In this document: positions 28,885-38,735 of the stretch, in pieces
How the letters are laid out: each line of letters opens with the position of its first letter
How positions within the stretch are numbered: the stretch's first letter is position 1
From: Nostoc calcicola FACHB-3891
Lineage (GTDB): Bacteria; Cyanobacteriota; Cyanobacteriia; Cyanobacteriales; Nostocaceae
Assembly: GCF_014697355.1 (NCBI RefSeq)
Contig: NZ_JACJRQ010000004.1
Coordinates: 1-64,000 of the forward strand
Direction: 5' to 3'
Length of the DNA: 64,000 nucleotides
The notes under the pieces: model-generated
Told to the model about the DNA's origin: nothing
The model's input: the letters and a program-made list of their open reading frames with translations, nothing else
The model's database searches: none
Position numbers and translations under genes: made by a program

Positions 28885-29481
28885 ATGACTTCATCTAAAC
28901 GCAAAGTCCGCTCGACACCAAGTCAAACTTTTCTAGCAAAGACTTTTCACTGGATCAACATTATCAGCTTGATTTTAATGATTGCCAGCGGACTGCAAAT
29001 TTACAATGCCAATCCCGTGTTTGGAGGGCGTGGGGGTTGGCAATTTCCTGATTTTCTGTTGCTGGGAGGTTGGCTAGCGGGTGGTAGACATTGGCATTTT
29101 GCTGCTATGTGGCTGTTTTCGCTGAATTTGCTTTGGTATGGACTTTATGTTTTCGTGACTCGTCGTTGGCAACGTCGCTTTGTCGATGGTGGGGATTTGA
29201 AAGCATTGCAAGTCAGCCAAAATCCGAAACGTCAGAACTACGCATGGCATCGGCTAGTTTACACTGCGATCGTTCCAGTGCTGCTGCTCGCAATCTTCAG
29301 TGGCCTTGCAATGTACAAACCTGCCCAACTGCATTGGCTTTCTGGATTGTTTGGCAGTTGGCAAACTCTACGCACTGTTCACTTTATCACTGTTCCCACA
29401 GTCATATTATTTACAATTGCTCATTCCTTCCTCGCCCTGAAGGTAGGAAGCATCCGTCTAATTAGGTCTATGTTCATCTAG
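28885..29481 (+). CDS. Cytochrome b561-type membrane subunit
   Basis: Predicted di-heme membrane protein that passes electrons between the quinone pool and a partner enzyme. About four membrane helices are visible (about residues 20-40, 72-92, 122-146 and 165-190). Histidines are suitably placed in helix 1 (KTFHWINII), helix 2 (RHWHFAAMW), helix 3 (WHRLVYT) and helix 4 (RTVHFITVP, AHSFLAL). It resembles cytochrome b subunits of thiosulfate reductase and related oxidoreductases. The molybdoenzyme gene begins 8 bp after its stop, so the two are almost surely translated together as a complex. Confidence 0.85.
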   Translation: MTSSKRKVRSTPSQTFLAKTFHWINIISLILMIASGLQIYNANPVFGGRGGWQFPDFLLLGGWLAGGRHWHFAAMWLFSLNLLWYGLYVFVTRRWQRRFVDGGDLKALQVSQNPKRQNYAWHRLVYTAIVPVLLLAIFSGLAMYKPAQLHWLSGLFGSWQTLRTVHFITVPTVILFTIAHSFLALKVGSIRLIRSMFI

Positions 29482-29488
29482 AGATTTT

Positions 29489-30205
29489 ATGAGTCTAATT
29501 CTTCCCAAACGCACTTTATCCCGTCGCCGTTTACTAGAATTATCTGGACTTTCGGGTATGGGTTTGCTTCTAGGTGGCTGTGAATTAAATTCGTTTTCAG
29601 ATAGTGTTAGGCAACTATCTGAGCCACTAAACCAAAGTCTGGAAGCACTGCTGCTAACTCAGAAACCAGTGCCGGAATTTCCTGTTAGTGCTATTGAGCC
29701 AGACAAATTGCTGATTAATACATTTAACTTCACACCGCAAATTGATCCTGTGCGGTTCCGCTTGAAGATTGATGGTGAAGTTAATAACCCGATGCAATTG
29801 AGCATGACAGATATTCAAAAATTGCCCTTGACTTCGATGGTGATTCGCCATGTCTGTGTTGAAGGCTGGGCTGCGATCGTCCAATGGGGAGGCGTGCGAT
29901 TACAAGATTTAGTTGCGCTAGTACAGCCTAAATCAGGTGTCCGCTATGTCTACTTTCAATCTGTCGATGGCTACTATGAAAGCTGGGATATTGCTTCTGC
30001 CATACATCCCCAAACCCTCATGGCTTATCAAAAGAATGGACAACCCTTATCACCTGATAATGGTGCCCCCATCCGCTTAGCATCCCCTATTAAACTCGGC
30101 TACAAGCAAAGCAAATGGGTAACCCAGATTACGCTAGTCAGTGAATTGTTATCTATCAAAGGCTACTGGGAGGATCTAGGCTATGAATGGTTTGGAGGGT
30201 TATAG
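29489..30205 (+). CDS. Tat-exported molybdopterin oxidoreductase (sulfite oxidase/MsrP-like fold)
   Basis: The N-terminus has a twin-arginine type signal (SRRRLLELSGLSGMGLLLGGCE, about residues 12-33). The GGCE may be a lipobox, so the protein may be lipid-anchored outside the membrane. The Mo-binding domain has the conserved Cys in MVIRHVCVEGWAAIVQWGGV (about 120), as in the SUOX fold, and ends with a PIKLGYKQSKWVTQI segment. Substrate unknown: the family includes sulfite dehydrogenases and methionine sulfoxide reductase MsrP. Partner cytochrome b lies directly upstream. Proximity to sfnGB suggests sulfur redox chemistry, but that is inference. Confidence 0.85.
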   Translation: MSLILPKRTLSRRRLLELSGLSGMGLLLGGCELNSFSDSVRQLSEPLNQSLEALLLTQKPVPEFPVSAIEPDKLLINTFNFTPQIDPVRFRLKIDGEVNNPMQLSMTDIQKLPLTSMVIRHVCVEGWAAIVQWGGVRLQDLVALVQPKSGVRYVYFQSVDGYYESWDIASAIHPQTLMAYQKNGQPLSPDNGAPIRLASPIKLGYKQSKWVTQITLVSELLSIKGYWEDLGYEWFGGL

Positions 30206-30253
30206 AAGACGCGATAAATCGCATCTCTACATGAAGTCCAATGCCCATTTATT

Positions 30254-30405
30254 AGACTTCTTGCATAAGTCGGGAAAAGGGGAAGGTGGGGCCCCCTCTG
30301 GGGATAAGGAGCGGGGGGAAGGGGGAAAGGTTTAGTATTTTCCCTTTCCCCTTTAACCTTTTCCCTTTTCCCACCTCTTGCAAAAAGCACTTTTGCAAGA
30401 GGTCT
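30254..30405. mobile_element. Palindromic element abutting the kdpC stop codon
   Basis: Imperfect terminal inverted repeats agacttcttgcataagtc (from 30254) and cacttttgcaagaggtct (to 30405) match at 14 of 18. A perfect 12-bp hairpin (30374-30385 with 30391-30402) and purine/pyrimidine heptamers lie inside. ATT flanks both sides (30251-30253 and 30406-30408), a possible 3-bp duplication. The element supplies part of the TAG stop of kdpC (30404-30406) and may act as the terminator between convergent genes. Confidence 0.6.
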
Positions 30406-31006
30406 ATTGATTTTGCTGACGATTAATATCTTGCAGGTCAAGAGCATAATTCAATCGGAGAACATTGACACCAGGTTCGCCAAAAATCCACAAAAATCTG
30501 CCATCAGTATACTTATTAATTAGACGTAAAATTTCTTCTTCTGCGACTCCACGGGCACGAGCTACTCGCTCCAATTGCTGGCGTGCTGCTTTGAAGGAAA
30601 TGTGGGGATCTAAACCCGAACCAGAGGTGTAAATAATATCAGCGATCGCTTGGAGATTTTCGTCTCGCAGTTCGTTTCCCTGCTCTATAATCCGATTGAG
30701 TAGCTCTGGATTGCTAGGAGCGAGATTGCTGGCTCCAGATATGCCAGTTGGCCTGGCTTTTTTGCCTTGGCTATATCTAACAGTGCTGGGACGAGGATGA
30801 AAATATCGCTCAGACGTGAAGCTTTGACCAATCAAAGCTGAACCAATTGGTTCGTTATTTAAATTCCGCATGATGCTGCCGTTAGCTTGATAGGGCAAGA
30901 AAACTTGACCCACCACAAGAATTACCAGAGGATAGATGATTGCAGTCAACAACCAAAGCATCAGAGTGATGAAAATTGCTCTGATTGTTTCTCGAATAAT
31001 AGCCAT
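30404..31006 (-). CDS. kdpC: Potassium-transporting ATPase subunit C
   Basis: Single-span subunit that helps KdpFAB assemble and bind ATP. An N-terminal membrane helix lies at about residues 10-33 (AIFITLMLWLLTAIIYPLVILVVG). The family blocks GSALIGQSF(T)SERYFHPRPS, ASNLAPSNPELLNRI, and SGLDPHISFKAARQQLERVARARG are all present. Length of 200 is normal. The stop codon lies at the edge of a palindromic element (30254-30405), so the last residues (NRQQNQ) may have been altered by that insertion. kdpB ends 532 bp upstream; the gap holds a kdpF-like remnant. Confidence 0.95.
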   Translation of the reverse strand: MAIIRETIRAIFITLMLWLLTAIIYPLVILVVGQVFLPYQANGSIMRNLNNEPIGSALIGQSFTSERYFHPRPSTVRYSQGKKARPTGISGASNLAPSNPELLNRIIEQGNELRDENLQAIADIIYTSGSGLDPHISFKAARQQLERVARARGVAEEEILRLINKYTDGRFLWIFGEPGVNVLRLNYALDLQDINRQQNQ

Positions 31007-31053
31007 AATAAATTTTCCACTTGCTCCTAAAATTAGTTTTTAATTTTTAATTT

Positions 31054-31152
31054 TTAATTCTTTTGCCAATTATTGATGCTGTCAACTGCATCAATAGTTG
31101 GGACAACTACCACATTCAACCACAGCACGATAAAAATAGCGAGTGGTAGATG
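31054..31152 (-). pseudogene. KdpF-like remnant between kdpB and kdpC
   Basis: In one frame on the kdp strand the sequence reads LPLAIFIVLWLNVVVVPTID followed by a short polar tail and a stop. From memory this resembles the conserved start of the small cyanobacterial KdpF-type subunit found between kdpB and kdpC. An in-frame TAA lies two codons before it, no start codon is available, and the second hydrophobic helix is missing. I infer a decayed gene. Confidence 0.45.
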
Positions 31153-31270
31153 TTATTTATGTCATTGCTACCAAACAAAGGATATCGTCGAACTCACGTT
31201 GCTTTAGTGCCGATCTCAAAGTTATAACTGAGTATTGAGTAAAAACCAATACGCTTAGTGAAGGATAATT

Positions 31271-31363
31271 GTAGGTTAGACCGATCGTGTGGGAACCCAA
31301 TGAAGTCAGGGAAATATTGGGTTATCCTGCTTTAAGCAAGCTACCTTCCTCAATCCAACCTAT
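31271..31363. repeat. Palindromic repeat in the kdpB-kdpC gap
   Basis: Inverted ends taggttaga (31272-31280) and tccaaccta (31354-31362) match at 8 of 9. Inside them a hairpin aacccaat / attgggtt (31294-31301 with 31316-31323) is perfect. It resembles the hairpin elements often seen in Nostoc intergenic DNA and lies in the kdp transcript. The remaining 31364-31538 shows nothing recognisable. Confidence 0.5.
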
Positions 31364-31538
31364 GCACTTTCAGGTTTTTGGCTCTAACCCAAGGGTATTA
31401 GAATAACAACGATATTTATTCATATTCTTTTTGTTTCCCTTCTCAACAGGTAAAAATAAAAATAAAACAAGCAAAAATGTCTAGTATCTTAACTTGGTAA
31501 AAGGCGCTTGTTCTGCAATATCTCTATTTTTGCTGTTG

Positions 31539-33644
31539 TTAAGCCAAGCCTACAACTGTAATCAGCATATCTATCAACTTAATAGCGATAAACGGCGTAA
31601 TCACGCCACCTAAGCCATAAATTAAGATGTTACGTTGCAATAGCTGATTAGCTGTTAGGGGTCTAAACTGCACACCTTTCAATGCCAAAGGAATCAAAGC
31701 TGGAATAATCAAAGCGTTGTAAATCAGTGCCGATAATACAGCAGAATTAGGACTGGTCAAATTCATAATATTCAAACTTTGCAGGTTAGCAGCGACAAAG
31801 ATCACTGGAATAATCGCAAAGTATTTAGCAATATCATTGGCGATGGAAAATGTCGTCAATGCACCGCGAGTAATCAGCAATTGTTTGCCAATACTCACAA
31901 TATCGATTAATTTTGTGGGATCGGAGTCCAAATCTACCATGTTAGCGGCTTCTTTGGCGGCTTGGGTTCCTGTATTCATAGCGACGCCGACGTTAGCTTG
32001 GGCTAATGCGGGAGCATCGTTAGTTCCGTCCCCTGTCATGGCAACTAGTTTACCTGCTGCTTGTTCTTTTTGAATGACGCTGATTTTGTCTTCTGGTGTG
32101 GCTTCGGCGATGAAATCGTCCACCCCAGCTTCTTTGGCAATGACGGAAGCTGTAATCCGATTATCACCAGTTAGCATGACGGTACGCACTCCCATGCGTC
32201 GTAGTTGCTCAAAGCGATCGCGGATACCAGGTTTCACAATATCTTTAAGATAAATAACTCCGTAGATTTCGTTATCTAGACTGACTGCTAGGGGTGTACC
32301 TCCCAGGTGAGAAACTCGCTCGTAGGCTGTATCTAGTTCTGGCGTATCGCGTCCGTTGCGGGAACGGACAAATCCTTTAATGGCTCCCACTGCTCCCTTC
32401 CTGGCCTCATGTCCACCAGGTAAATTCGTACCACTCATGCGTGTTTTGGCTGAAAAATTGACTCCTTCAGCCTGACTAGAGTCAAAATCAAATCTTGCGC
32501 CTAACTTTTCTGCCAGCCGGACAATAGATTTACCTTCTGGTGTATCGTCAAATACACTAGCTGCCCAAGCAACACTGGCAATTTCCGCCATTGTATGACC
32601 GTCGATGGGAATAAATTCTTCTGCCAAACGGTTACCAAGGGTAATTGTACCCGTCTTATCGAGAACTAGAGTGTTGACATCACCACAAGCTTCTACGGCT
32701 CGTCCTGAGGTGGCAATGACGTTAAATTGGGCGACTCGATCCATACCAGCAATGCCGATGGTACTCAGTAAACCGCCGATGGTAGTGGGAATCAATGCCA
32801 CTAGTAAGGCAATCAAAATTGGGACGCTAACTGGACTATCGACATAATAGGCAAGTGCCGGCAAAGTCGCCACAACAAGTAAAAATACTAAGCTGAGGAC
32901 TGCCAACAAGACAGTCAAGGCAATTTCGTTTGGTGTTTTGGTGCGTTCTGCGCCTTCCACCAAGGCAATCATTCTGTCAATAAAACCTTTACCTGGGTCA
33001 GATGTGATCCTGAGAATCAATTCATCTGAAATAATCCGCGTCCCACCGGTGACGGAACTGGCAACATCGGAGCCTGATTCTTTTAATACTGGTGCGGATT
33101 CCCCAGTAATTGCCGATTCATCCACGGAGGCGACACCCATAATTACTTCACCATCGGCGGGTATAATATCGCCAGCAACTACGTAGATATTATCACCTTG
33201 TTTGAGGCTGGTGGATGGAACTTCACTAATTGTGCCATCGGCAGCGAGTTTTTTAGCGATGGTTTCTGATTTTGTAGACCGCAAGGCATCAGCTTGAGCT
33301 TTTCCTCGCCCTTCGGCTATGGCTTCAGCAAAATTAGCAAACCAAACTGTAAAGAATAAAATCCCTGATAATAAGCCGTTAAACAGTTGTGGTTTTTTTT
33401 GGGTGACTGGGCCAAATAAGTTGGGATCGATGGTTACCAATAGAGTAACGATCGTTCCCACCCAAACCAAAAACATCACCGGATTTTTGATTGCATACTT
33501 AGGGTTGAGTTTGAGAAAAGCATCTCGAACTGCCCTTAAGTACAGCCATTTAGTATTTACCCTAGCCTTTTTACGTGCTTGGCGGCGATCGCCAGGACGA
33601 GAATTTGGGCGTCTAGCTTTGGAGGTAGTTGCCGCTTTATTCAT
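31539..33644 (-). CDS. kdpB: Potassium-transporting ATPase subunit B
   Basis: P-type ATPase subunit that drives the Kdp pump. 701 residues, full length. The actuator TGES motif ([10 protein letters not shown]), the phosphorylation site DKTGT (Asp about 329) and the hinge [18 protein letters not shown] are intact. Membrane helices lie at about 55-75, 85-105, 245-270, 280-305 and in the C-terminal 610-700 region. The first 35 residues are unusually basic ([20 protein letters not shown]), probably a cyanobacterial extension. It lies 160 bp downstream of kdpA across a heptamer repeat block. Confidence 0.97.
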   Translation of the reverse strand: MNKAATTSKARRPNSRPGDRRQARKKARVNTKWLYLRAVRDAFLKLNPKYAIKNPVMFLVWVGTIVTLLVTIDPNLFGPVTQKKPQLFNGLLSGILFFTVWFANFAEAIAEGRGKAQADALRSTKSETIAKKLAADGTISEVPSTSLKQGDNIYVVAGDIIPADGEVIMGVASVDESAITGESAPVLKESGSDVASSVTGGTRIISDELILRITSDPGKGFIDRMIALVEGAERTKTPNEIALTVLLAVLSLVFLLVVATLPALAYYVDSPVSVPILIALLVALIPTTIGGLLSTIGIAGMDRVAQFNVIATSGRAVEACGDVNTLVLDKTGTITLGNRLAEEFIPIDGHTMAEIASVAWAASVFDDTPEGKSIVRLAEKLGARFDFDSSQAEGVNFSAKTRMSGTNLPGGHEARKGAVGAIKGFVRSRNGRDTPELDTAYERVSHLGGTPLAVSLDNEIYGVIYLKDIVKPGIRDRFEQLRRMGVRTVMLTGDNRITASVIAKEAGVDDFIAEATPEDKISVIQKEQAAGKLVAMTGDGTNDAPALAQANVGVAMNTGTQAAKEAANMVDLDSDPTKLIDIVSIGKQLLITRGALTTFSIANDIAKYFAIIPVIFVAANLQSLNIMNLTSPNSAVLSALIYNALIIPALIPLALKGVQFRPLTANQLLQRNILIYGLGGVITPFIAIKLIDMLITVVGLA

Positions 33645-33654
33645 AAAGAAAATT

Positions 33655-33800
33655 AGGAGTTAGGAGTTAAAAGTGAGGAGTTAGGAGTTAGGAGTTAAGA
33701 GTTAAAAGTTAGGAGTTAGGAATGAAAAGTTAGGAGTTAAAACTGAGGAGTTATTAATTCATAACTCATAACTCACAACTCATAACTCATAACTCATAAC
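33655..33800. repeat. Inverted heptamer array between kdpA and kdpB
   Basis: Roughly nine gttagga/gttaaaa-type heptamers (33655-33750) are followed by complementary ataactc heptamers (33763-33800). The transcript could form a long hairpin between the two kdp reading frames. Confidence 0.85.
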
Positions 33801-33804
33801 TTTT

Positions 33805-35490
33805 CTAGCTGCCAGACGCTAGTTGCAAACCTTCGGCTATGGGGCCTAAAGCTAAAACGGGAAAGAAAGTCAATACTCCCAAAACCAGGGTGACTCCGGC
33901 AGCGATCCCAATAAATACCAAAGAATCAGTTCTCAGGGTGCCGGGAGTTTCTTCTACTTGTTGTTTGCGAGACATCCCGTCTGCTAACAGTAGGATGGCA
34001 AACATCGGAATGTAGCGTCCTACTATCAAGCTAACTAACGTACTCAAGTTCCACCAAAGGCTGTTATCTTTCAATCCTTCTAAGCCAGAACCATTATTTG
34101 CCCCGGCTGAGGCAAATTCATAAACTACTTGGGAAATGCCGTGATAGCCAGGATTGCTAATTCCAGATAGGGAAATTGGATAAGCTAAGGCGATCGCGCT
34201 GGGAATTAAAATTACAATTGGGTGAATTAACAACACTACGCTGGCGAGGACGATTTCTCGTTTTTCAATTTTGCGTCCCAAGAATTCTGGGGTACGTCCC
34301 ACCATTAACCCAGTCAGAAAAACGGTGAGAATTAAGTAAATGAATAAGTAAGCTGTTCCAGTTCCTTGACCGCCCCAGATAATTTGGATAAATAAGTTGA
34401 ATAGAGTCGAAAATATTCCCTGTGGCATTAAGGAATCGTGCATCCCATTCACAGCACCACACATGGTGGCGGTAGTCATAACTGCCCAAAATGCCGTTTG
34501 CGCCCAACCAAATCGGACTTCTTTACCCTCTAAACTCGGCTGTTCTAATCCTATGGTTCTGTTAATCAGGGGATTACCTTGCAGTTCTCCTACGGCTGTC
34601 ACTCCAACCAAAACGACAAAAACTACAAACACCATCCAGAAAAGCAGCCATGCTTGTTTAATGTTGTTGGCAAATACACCATAGGTATAAATTAAGGCTG
34701 CTGGTATGGAAATCATGGCGATCGCTTCGATTAAGTTAGAAGCGCCATTGGGATTTTCAAAGGGATGGGCAGAATTAGCGCCAAAAAAGCCGCCGCCATT
34801 TTCGCCCAACATTTTGATCGCCTCAAAGGATGCTACGGGACCTCTGGCAATATACTGAGTTCCTCCCTCTAAGGTTGTTATATCCATAGTCCCAAGTAAT
34901 GTTTGCGGCACACCTACTAAAATCAAGGCGATCGCAGTAATAATTGAAATTGGCAATAATATTCGCGCGATCGCACGGGTGAGATCGACGTAAAAGTTAC
35001 CTAGCCGTCTACCCGTCAACCCCCGAATAAAAGCAATTCCCACCGCTAAACCGGTGGCTGCGGAGGTGAACATCAAAAAGCCTAAAGCCGCTACCTGGCT
35101 AAAATAACTTAAGGTTGTCTCACCAGCATAGTGTTGCTGGTCGGTATTCGTTAAAAAGGAAATAGTTGTGTGCAGCAATACATCCCAACTAGGACTACCT
35201 AAGCCGTTAGGATTCCAGGGTAAGAGTCTCTGAAAATATAACAGTAAATACACTGAAATACCCATAATCAGATTAGTGCATATTACAGCCCGGATATACT
35301 GCCAGCCCGTCATATCATCTTTTCTGCGGACACCCGCTAGTACGTACATACTTCGCTCTATCGGGTTCATTAAGAAGTCAAGCAGTGTTTTTTCTCCCAA
35401 GAAGACACGCGCTATGTATCTTCCAAATACTGGAGTAATTGCTACAACGATACACAGCGTTAAGCCGATTTGTAAAAAACCTTGTCCCAT
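33805..35490 (-). CDS. kdpA: Potassium-transporting ATPase subunit A
   Basis: Potassium-binding channel-like subunit of the Kdp pump, of the SKT superfamily, with about ten membrane helices. Family blocks are visible: [19 protein letters not shown] (first selectivity region), [35 protein letters not shown], and [14 protein letters not shown]. 561 residues, full length. It is the first gene of the kdp run, with a 950-bp upstream region containing two palindromic elements but no recognised riboswitch. Regulation by low potassium is expected from the family. Confidence 0.97.
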   Translation of the reverse strand: MGQGFLQIGLTLCIVVAITPVFGRYIARVFLGEKTLLDFLMNPIERSMYVLAGVRRKDDMTGWQYIRAVICTNLIMGISVYLLLYFQRLLPWNPNGLGSPSWDVLLHTTISFLTNTDQQHYAGETTLSYFSQVAALGFLMFTSAATGLAVGIAFIRGLTGRRLGNFYVDLTRAIARILLPISIITAIALILVGVPQTLLGTMDITTLEGGTQYIARGPVASFEAIKMLGENGGGFFGANSAHPFENPNGASNLIEAIAMISIPAALIYTYGVFANNIKQAWLLFWMVFVVFVVLVGVTAVGELQGNPLINRTIGLEQPSLEGKEVRFGWAQTAFWAVMTTATMCGAVNGMHDSLMPQGIFSTLFNLFIQIIWGGQGTGTAYLFIYLILTVFLTGLMVGRTPEFLGRKIEKREIVLASVVLLIHPIVILIPSAIALAYPISLSGISNPGYHGISQVVYEFASAGANNGSGLEGLKDNSLWWNLSTLVSLIVGRYIPMFAILLLADGMSRKQQVEETPGTLRTDSLVFIGIAAGVTLVLGVLTFFPVLALGPIAEGLQLASGS

Positions 35491-35590
35491 GTATTTTCCG
35501 CTCTATATAAACTTAAGTGTTAGCAACTAATTCCTAAAAGTAACAGATGAACTGTTGGTGTATTTGATTTTGAGTGACTCGGCGATATTT

Positions 35591-35697
35591 TATAGCAGTC
35601 CGCTTTGATTTTTGAACTCCTACAGCGTAAGTAGGCAAGATGCAAGAAGTTTTTTCAACTTGTACTTAGCTTCCCAAAAATCAAATAGGATTCCTAC
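35591..35697. mobile_element. Palindromic element upstream of kdpA
   Basis: The left end tatagcagtccgctttgatt (from 35591) and the right end (to 35697) are imperfect inverted repeats over about 26 bp; both contain tttgattttt. The same ends occur at 47433-47847. No coding capacity. Remaining DNA 35698-36162 is AT-rich with no gene seen. Confidence 0.6.
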
Positions 35698-36162
35698 ATC
35701 TCAGTGAAACAATTCTCAGTCATGAGTGCTGAGTTAACATATTGCACTGTCTTAACTCATGAAGCAATTACTATTTTCCAGATGTCTGTTAAAGTTTTTG
35801 TTAAGAATATTTAAATTTTTCTTTTATTCATCTATCTCACTAGTTAGTATGATTAGTTTATACAATAAATTCTCAATATTTGCTACGTTCAAAAATATAA
35901 AAGTTTTCTAGAAAATAAATTAACCCATATCAAGAATAATAATACTCAAGATAAAGGAAGCGCCAGGATAAGGCTGTAGTTTCTCGCCCTTTTTAGTAAT
36001 TTCAATCACTATAATTTTGATTTTTACGTATTTGGTATACTACACTTCTAGTTGCCAAGGGCAAGGTAATCATTCATAAGTTTTGTTTAAGCATTGCTGG
36101 CGATCGCATAAGCATTTGTCCCAATACCGCTATGTTGCTGACCACAAGCTACTTATTTGTAA

Positions 36163-36262
36163 GGGACTTCCAAGGAAAAAAATATTCCATTGTAGGGGCG
36201 CACAGCTGTGCGCCCCTACAAATGTACAAAGAATTTGGGATAATTTATTCTCTGGAAGTCCC
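36163..36262. mobile_element. 100-bp element with perfect 10-bp inverted ends and a 30-bp palindrome
   Basis: gggacttcca (36163-36172) and tggaagtccc (36253-36262) are perfect inverted ends, with taa on both flanks (36160-36162 and 36263-36265). The interior carries a perfect 30-bp palindrome at 36191-36220. This is a compact non-autonomous element. A small dispersed repeat-like sequence follows at about 36272-36316. Confidence 0.75.
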
Positions 36263-36443
36263 TAAATCCCTAAGCGTAGCCCATCGAACGCGAGTGCGTC
36301 TCGTAGAGAAGATATCGCCTCAGATATTGCACCTATTCCCTATTGCTCACCGCTTGCTCCCGCCAAGTCATTTCTGCAAATCAAATTGCTATAAGTCATT
36401 GTTATATTGAAATTACCATGATGAATTTTTGAGGTGAATAAAA

Positions 36444-36977
36444 ATGACACAAGAATTAATAGACCTCAGAAATTGTATTTTAGAAGGACGTTATGCAGAT
36501 GCCTTAGCAATTGTAGATGAATTAGAGGGAATGAGTAAAAAGGCAGTTCTGCGGCAAATAAAATCCTTTGTCAGAATTCTACTGATTCATTTAATTAAGA
36601 ATCAATTAGAGGAGAGATTAACAAATTCTTGGGCAGCTTCTATTCGGAATGCAATCCGCGAAATTAAAGAAGTAAATGTCAAAGAGAATAAAACATCTTA
36701 CTATATCAATTTAGATGAATGGGAGAATTTGATAGAAGAGGAAATCGTGGAAGATGCGATCGCAGATGCTAGCGAGGAAGTTATGAATGGTCAATTTGCT
36801 CGCTCTCAATTGTCAGCGATGCTAAATAAAAACCAGATGATAACCACAGCAACAAATTTCCTGGCTTTAACATATACTTATTCGCCAAAGCAATTACCAG
36901 CAATTATGGATGATTATCTCAGTCAGTTAGCTGGGGGAGAAAATTGGATAAATCGGGGAAAATCAGGCGATCGCTAA
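36444..36977 (+). CDS. DUF29 family protein
   Basis: Soluble protein of 177 residues, common in cyanobacteria and of unknown function. The family pattern is clear: LRNCILEGRYADALAIVDELEGMSKKAVLRQIKSF then LIHLIKNQLEERLTNSWAASIRNAI. The C-terminal part ends with a LPAIMDDYLSQLAGGENW block. A GAGGTG ribosome site precedes the ATG. The gene is 42 bp from the convergent Uma2 gene. Confidence 0.75.
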   Translation: MTQELIDLRNCILEGRYADALAIVDELEGMSKKAVLRQIKSFVRILLIHLIKNQLEERLTNSWAASIRNAIREIKEVNVKENKTSYYINLDEWENLIEEEIVEDAIADASEEVMNGQFARSQLSAMLNKNQMITTATNFLALTYTYSPKQLPAIMDDYLSQLAGGENWINRGKSGDR

Positions 36978-37018
36978 AAGATAGAGTATTTAAATCTGTA
37001 GAAAGTCTAGAATCCTAT

Positions 37019-37639
37019 TTAAATATTACCAGCTTTGAAAATCTCCTCTGCGGTTAAATTCAATTCTGGAAAAGTGGGTGAAATAATGCGATCGCTCCCA
37101 CAGAACTGACTGACTTGGTATTCGCCCTCAACTAGTAAATAAATCGATACTGTGGCCTGTTTGGGATTACCGATAAATCGCCTTCCTCCCAGTGCTGCGT
37201 AGTCTACAATCCAATATTCAGGTATGCCTACAGCTTCATATTGGCCTACTTTTGTGAAATAATCATCTCGCCAATTGGTGCTAACAACTTCTACCACCAA
37301 GAGAATTGATGCAGCTTGTGTCAGGGTAGACTCTTTTTTCCACAGAGGTTCATTTACTAAATTGGGGCGGTTTAGCAACAATACATCTGGTAAATAAGCT
37401 GATTCACTTTCAGGAGGTTTTACCAACGCCGTTTTTGGACTGCCATAGGGTAGTTTTAAGCGCGTATATTCTAAAATAAATCTCTCTATTAAAAATAGAA
37501 CTATTTCTTCATGGTCGCCTGTAGGTGGGGGCATTTCAATTACTACTCCATCGTGTAATTCATAGCGTTTGTTTGATTTTTCGGGGTATTGGGCAATAAA
37601 TTCGTTGAATGTAACTAGTTTGCGTAAGGCTTGAGTCAT
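37019..37639 (-). CDS. Uma2 family (DUF820) putative endonuclease
   Basis: Second Uma2-type protein in the window, 206 residues. It shows TFNEFIAQYPEKSNKRYELHDGVVIEM, then the central Asp in AYLPDVLLLNRPNL, the Glu in LLVVEVVSTNWRDDYFTKVGQYEAVGIPEYWIVDY with the K-x-x-x-Y pattern, all as in the PD-(D/E)XK-like family. Function in the cell is unknown. Unlike the copy at 4984 it carries no repeat insertion. Confidence 0.88.
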   Translation of the reverse strand: MTQALRKLVTFNEFIAQYPEKSNKRYELHDGVVIEMPPPTGDHEEIVLFLIERFILEYTRLKLPYGSPKTALVKPPESESAYLPDVLLLNRPNLVNEPLWKKESTLTQAASILLVVEVVSTNWRDDYFTKVGQYEAVGIPEYWIVDYAALGGRRFIGNPKQATVSIYLLVEGEYQVSQFCGSDRIISPTFPELNLTAEEIFKAGNI

Positions 37640-37901
37640 AACTCACAATCTCCATTTTTTATTTAGGCTGGTTTGAAGTTTTATCGTGCCTAAATGAGCA
37701 GATGAATGGTTAAAAATAATTTAATTGCATTAATGAATAATTGCAATAATTCAGATGAAATAGGATTGCTATATGTGGCGATCGCAATTTCTTTACAGAA
37801 TGCAGGGAATATTCCAGTATGCTGATTGCGAAAGTGTAGTAATTCTTTTATAGTACTGAACGGATAACAAACTACAAAGTTTTCGCCAATTCAAGGTAGA
37901 G

Positions 37902-38735
37902 ATGATGAAAGAAATAACTCGCCGCAAATTTATTGCTACAGCCACCTTGGCGACGGGTTTTGCTTTGGCAGTGCAGCCGATTTCTGCCGGAGTCATCACC
38001 ACTGATAACAAGGGGTTGGTAGCTGGTGCAGTGAAAATTCCCGTTAAAGATGGCGAAATTCCTGCCTACAGAGCAGTACCCGCCACTGGTGAAAATTTCC
38101 CAATTGTTTTAGTAATTCAAGAAATCTTTGGCGTACACGAGCATATTCAGGATATCACTCGCCGCTTTGCCAAGTTGGGGTATTTGGCGATCGCTCCAGA
38201 AATGTTTGTCCGTCAAGGCGATGTCTCAAAATTAAGCAGTATCGACGAAATTCGGCCAATTGTCGCCAAAGTACCAGATGCCCAAGTATTATCCGACCTT
38301 GACGCCACGGTAAAGTGGGCTGTGAAATCAGCCAAGGGTAATGCCAATAAATTGGCAATTACAGGCTTTTGTTGGGGCGGCCGCATCACCTGGCTATACG
38401 CAGCACATAATCCCCAGGTAAAGGCGGGGGGAGCGTGGTACGGGCGACTCGTAGGTGATGCTACTGAACTTCAACCAAAGTATCCCGTTGATATTGCATC
38501 AAAACTGACAGTGCCAGTTCTCGGATTCTATGGTGGTCAGGATACGGGTATTCCCCTAGATACAGTAGAGCAGATGCGCGATCGCCTCAAGAAAAGCAAG
38601 AGCAAATCAGAAATCATCGTCTACCCCGATGCACCCCACGCATTTTTTGCCGATTATCGTCCCTCCTACCGCCAGAAAGATGCTCAGGATGGTTGGAAAC
38701 GCCTTTTGGCATGGTTTAAGGAAAATGGCGTGTAA
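37902..38735 (+). CDS. Exported dienelactone hydrolase family protein
   Basis: Alpha/beta hydrolase with the dienelactone hydrolase triad: Cys in GFCWGG (about residue 157), Asp in GGQDTGIPL and His in [11 protein letters not shown] (about 247). The N-terminus [21 protein letters not shown] has a twin-arginine signal, so the folded protein is probably sent to the periplasm. The substrate is unknown; homologues hydrolyse lactones or esters. Two ATGs lie side by side at 37902 and 37905, and the second has the better spacing to a GGTAGAG site. Confidence 0.88.
   Translation: MMKEITRRKFIATATLATGFALAVQPISAGVITTDNKGLVAGAVKIPVKDGEIPAYRAVPATGENFPIVLVIQEIFGVHEHIQDITRRFAKLGYLAIAPEMFVRQGDVSKLSSIDEIRPIVAKVPDAQVLSDLDATVKWAVKSAKGNANKLAITGFCWGGRITWLYAAHNPQVKAGGAWYGRLVGDATELQPKYPVDIASKLTVPVLGFYGGQDTGIPLDTVEQMRDRLKKSKSKSEIIVYPDAPHAFFADYRPSYRQKDAQDGWKRLLAWFKENGV

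Noticed and set aside
33655..33800. CRISPR-like array
   Set aside because: The repeats are 7-bp tandem units without spacers, so not CRISPR; the same holds for the other heptamer runs.
35491..36162. Cyclic di-AMP or other riboswitch upstream of kdpA
   Set aside because: None of the conserved riboswitch motifs I know was found; the structure present is explained by palindromic elements.
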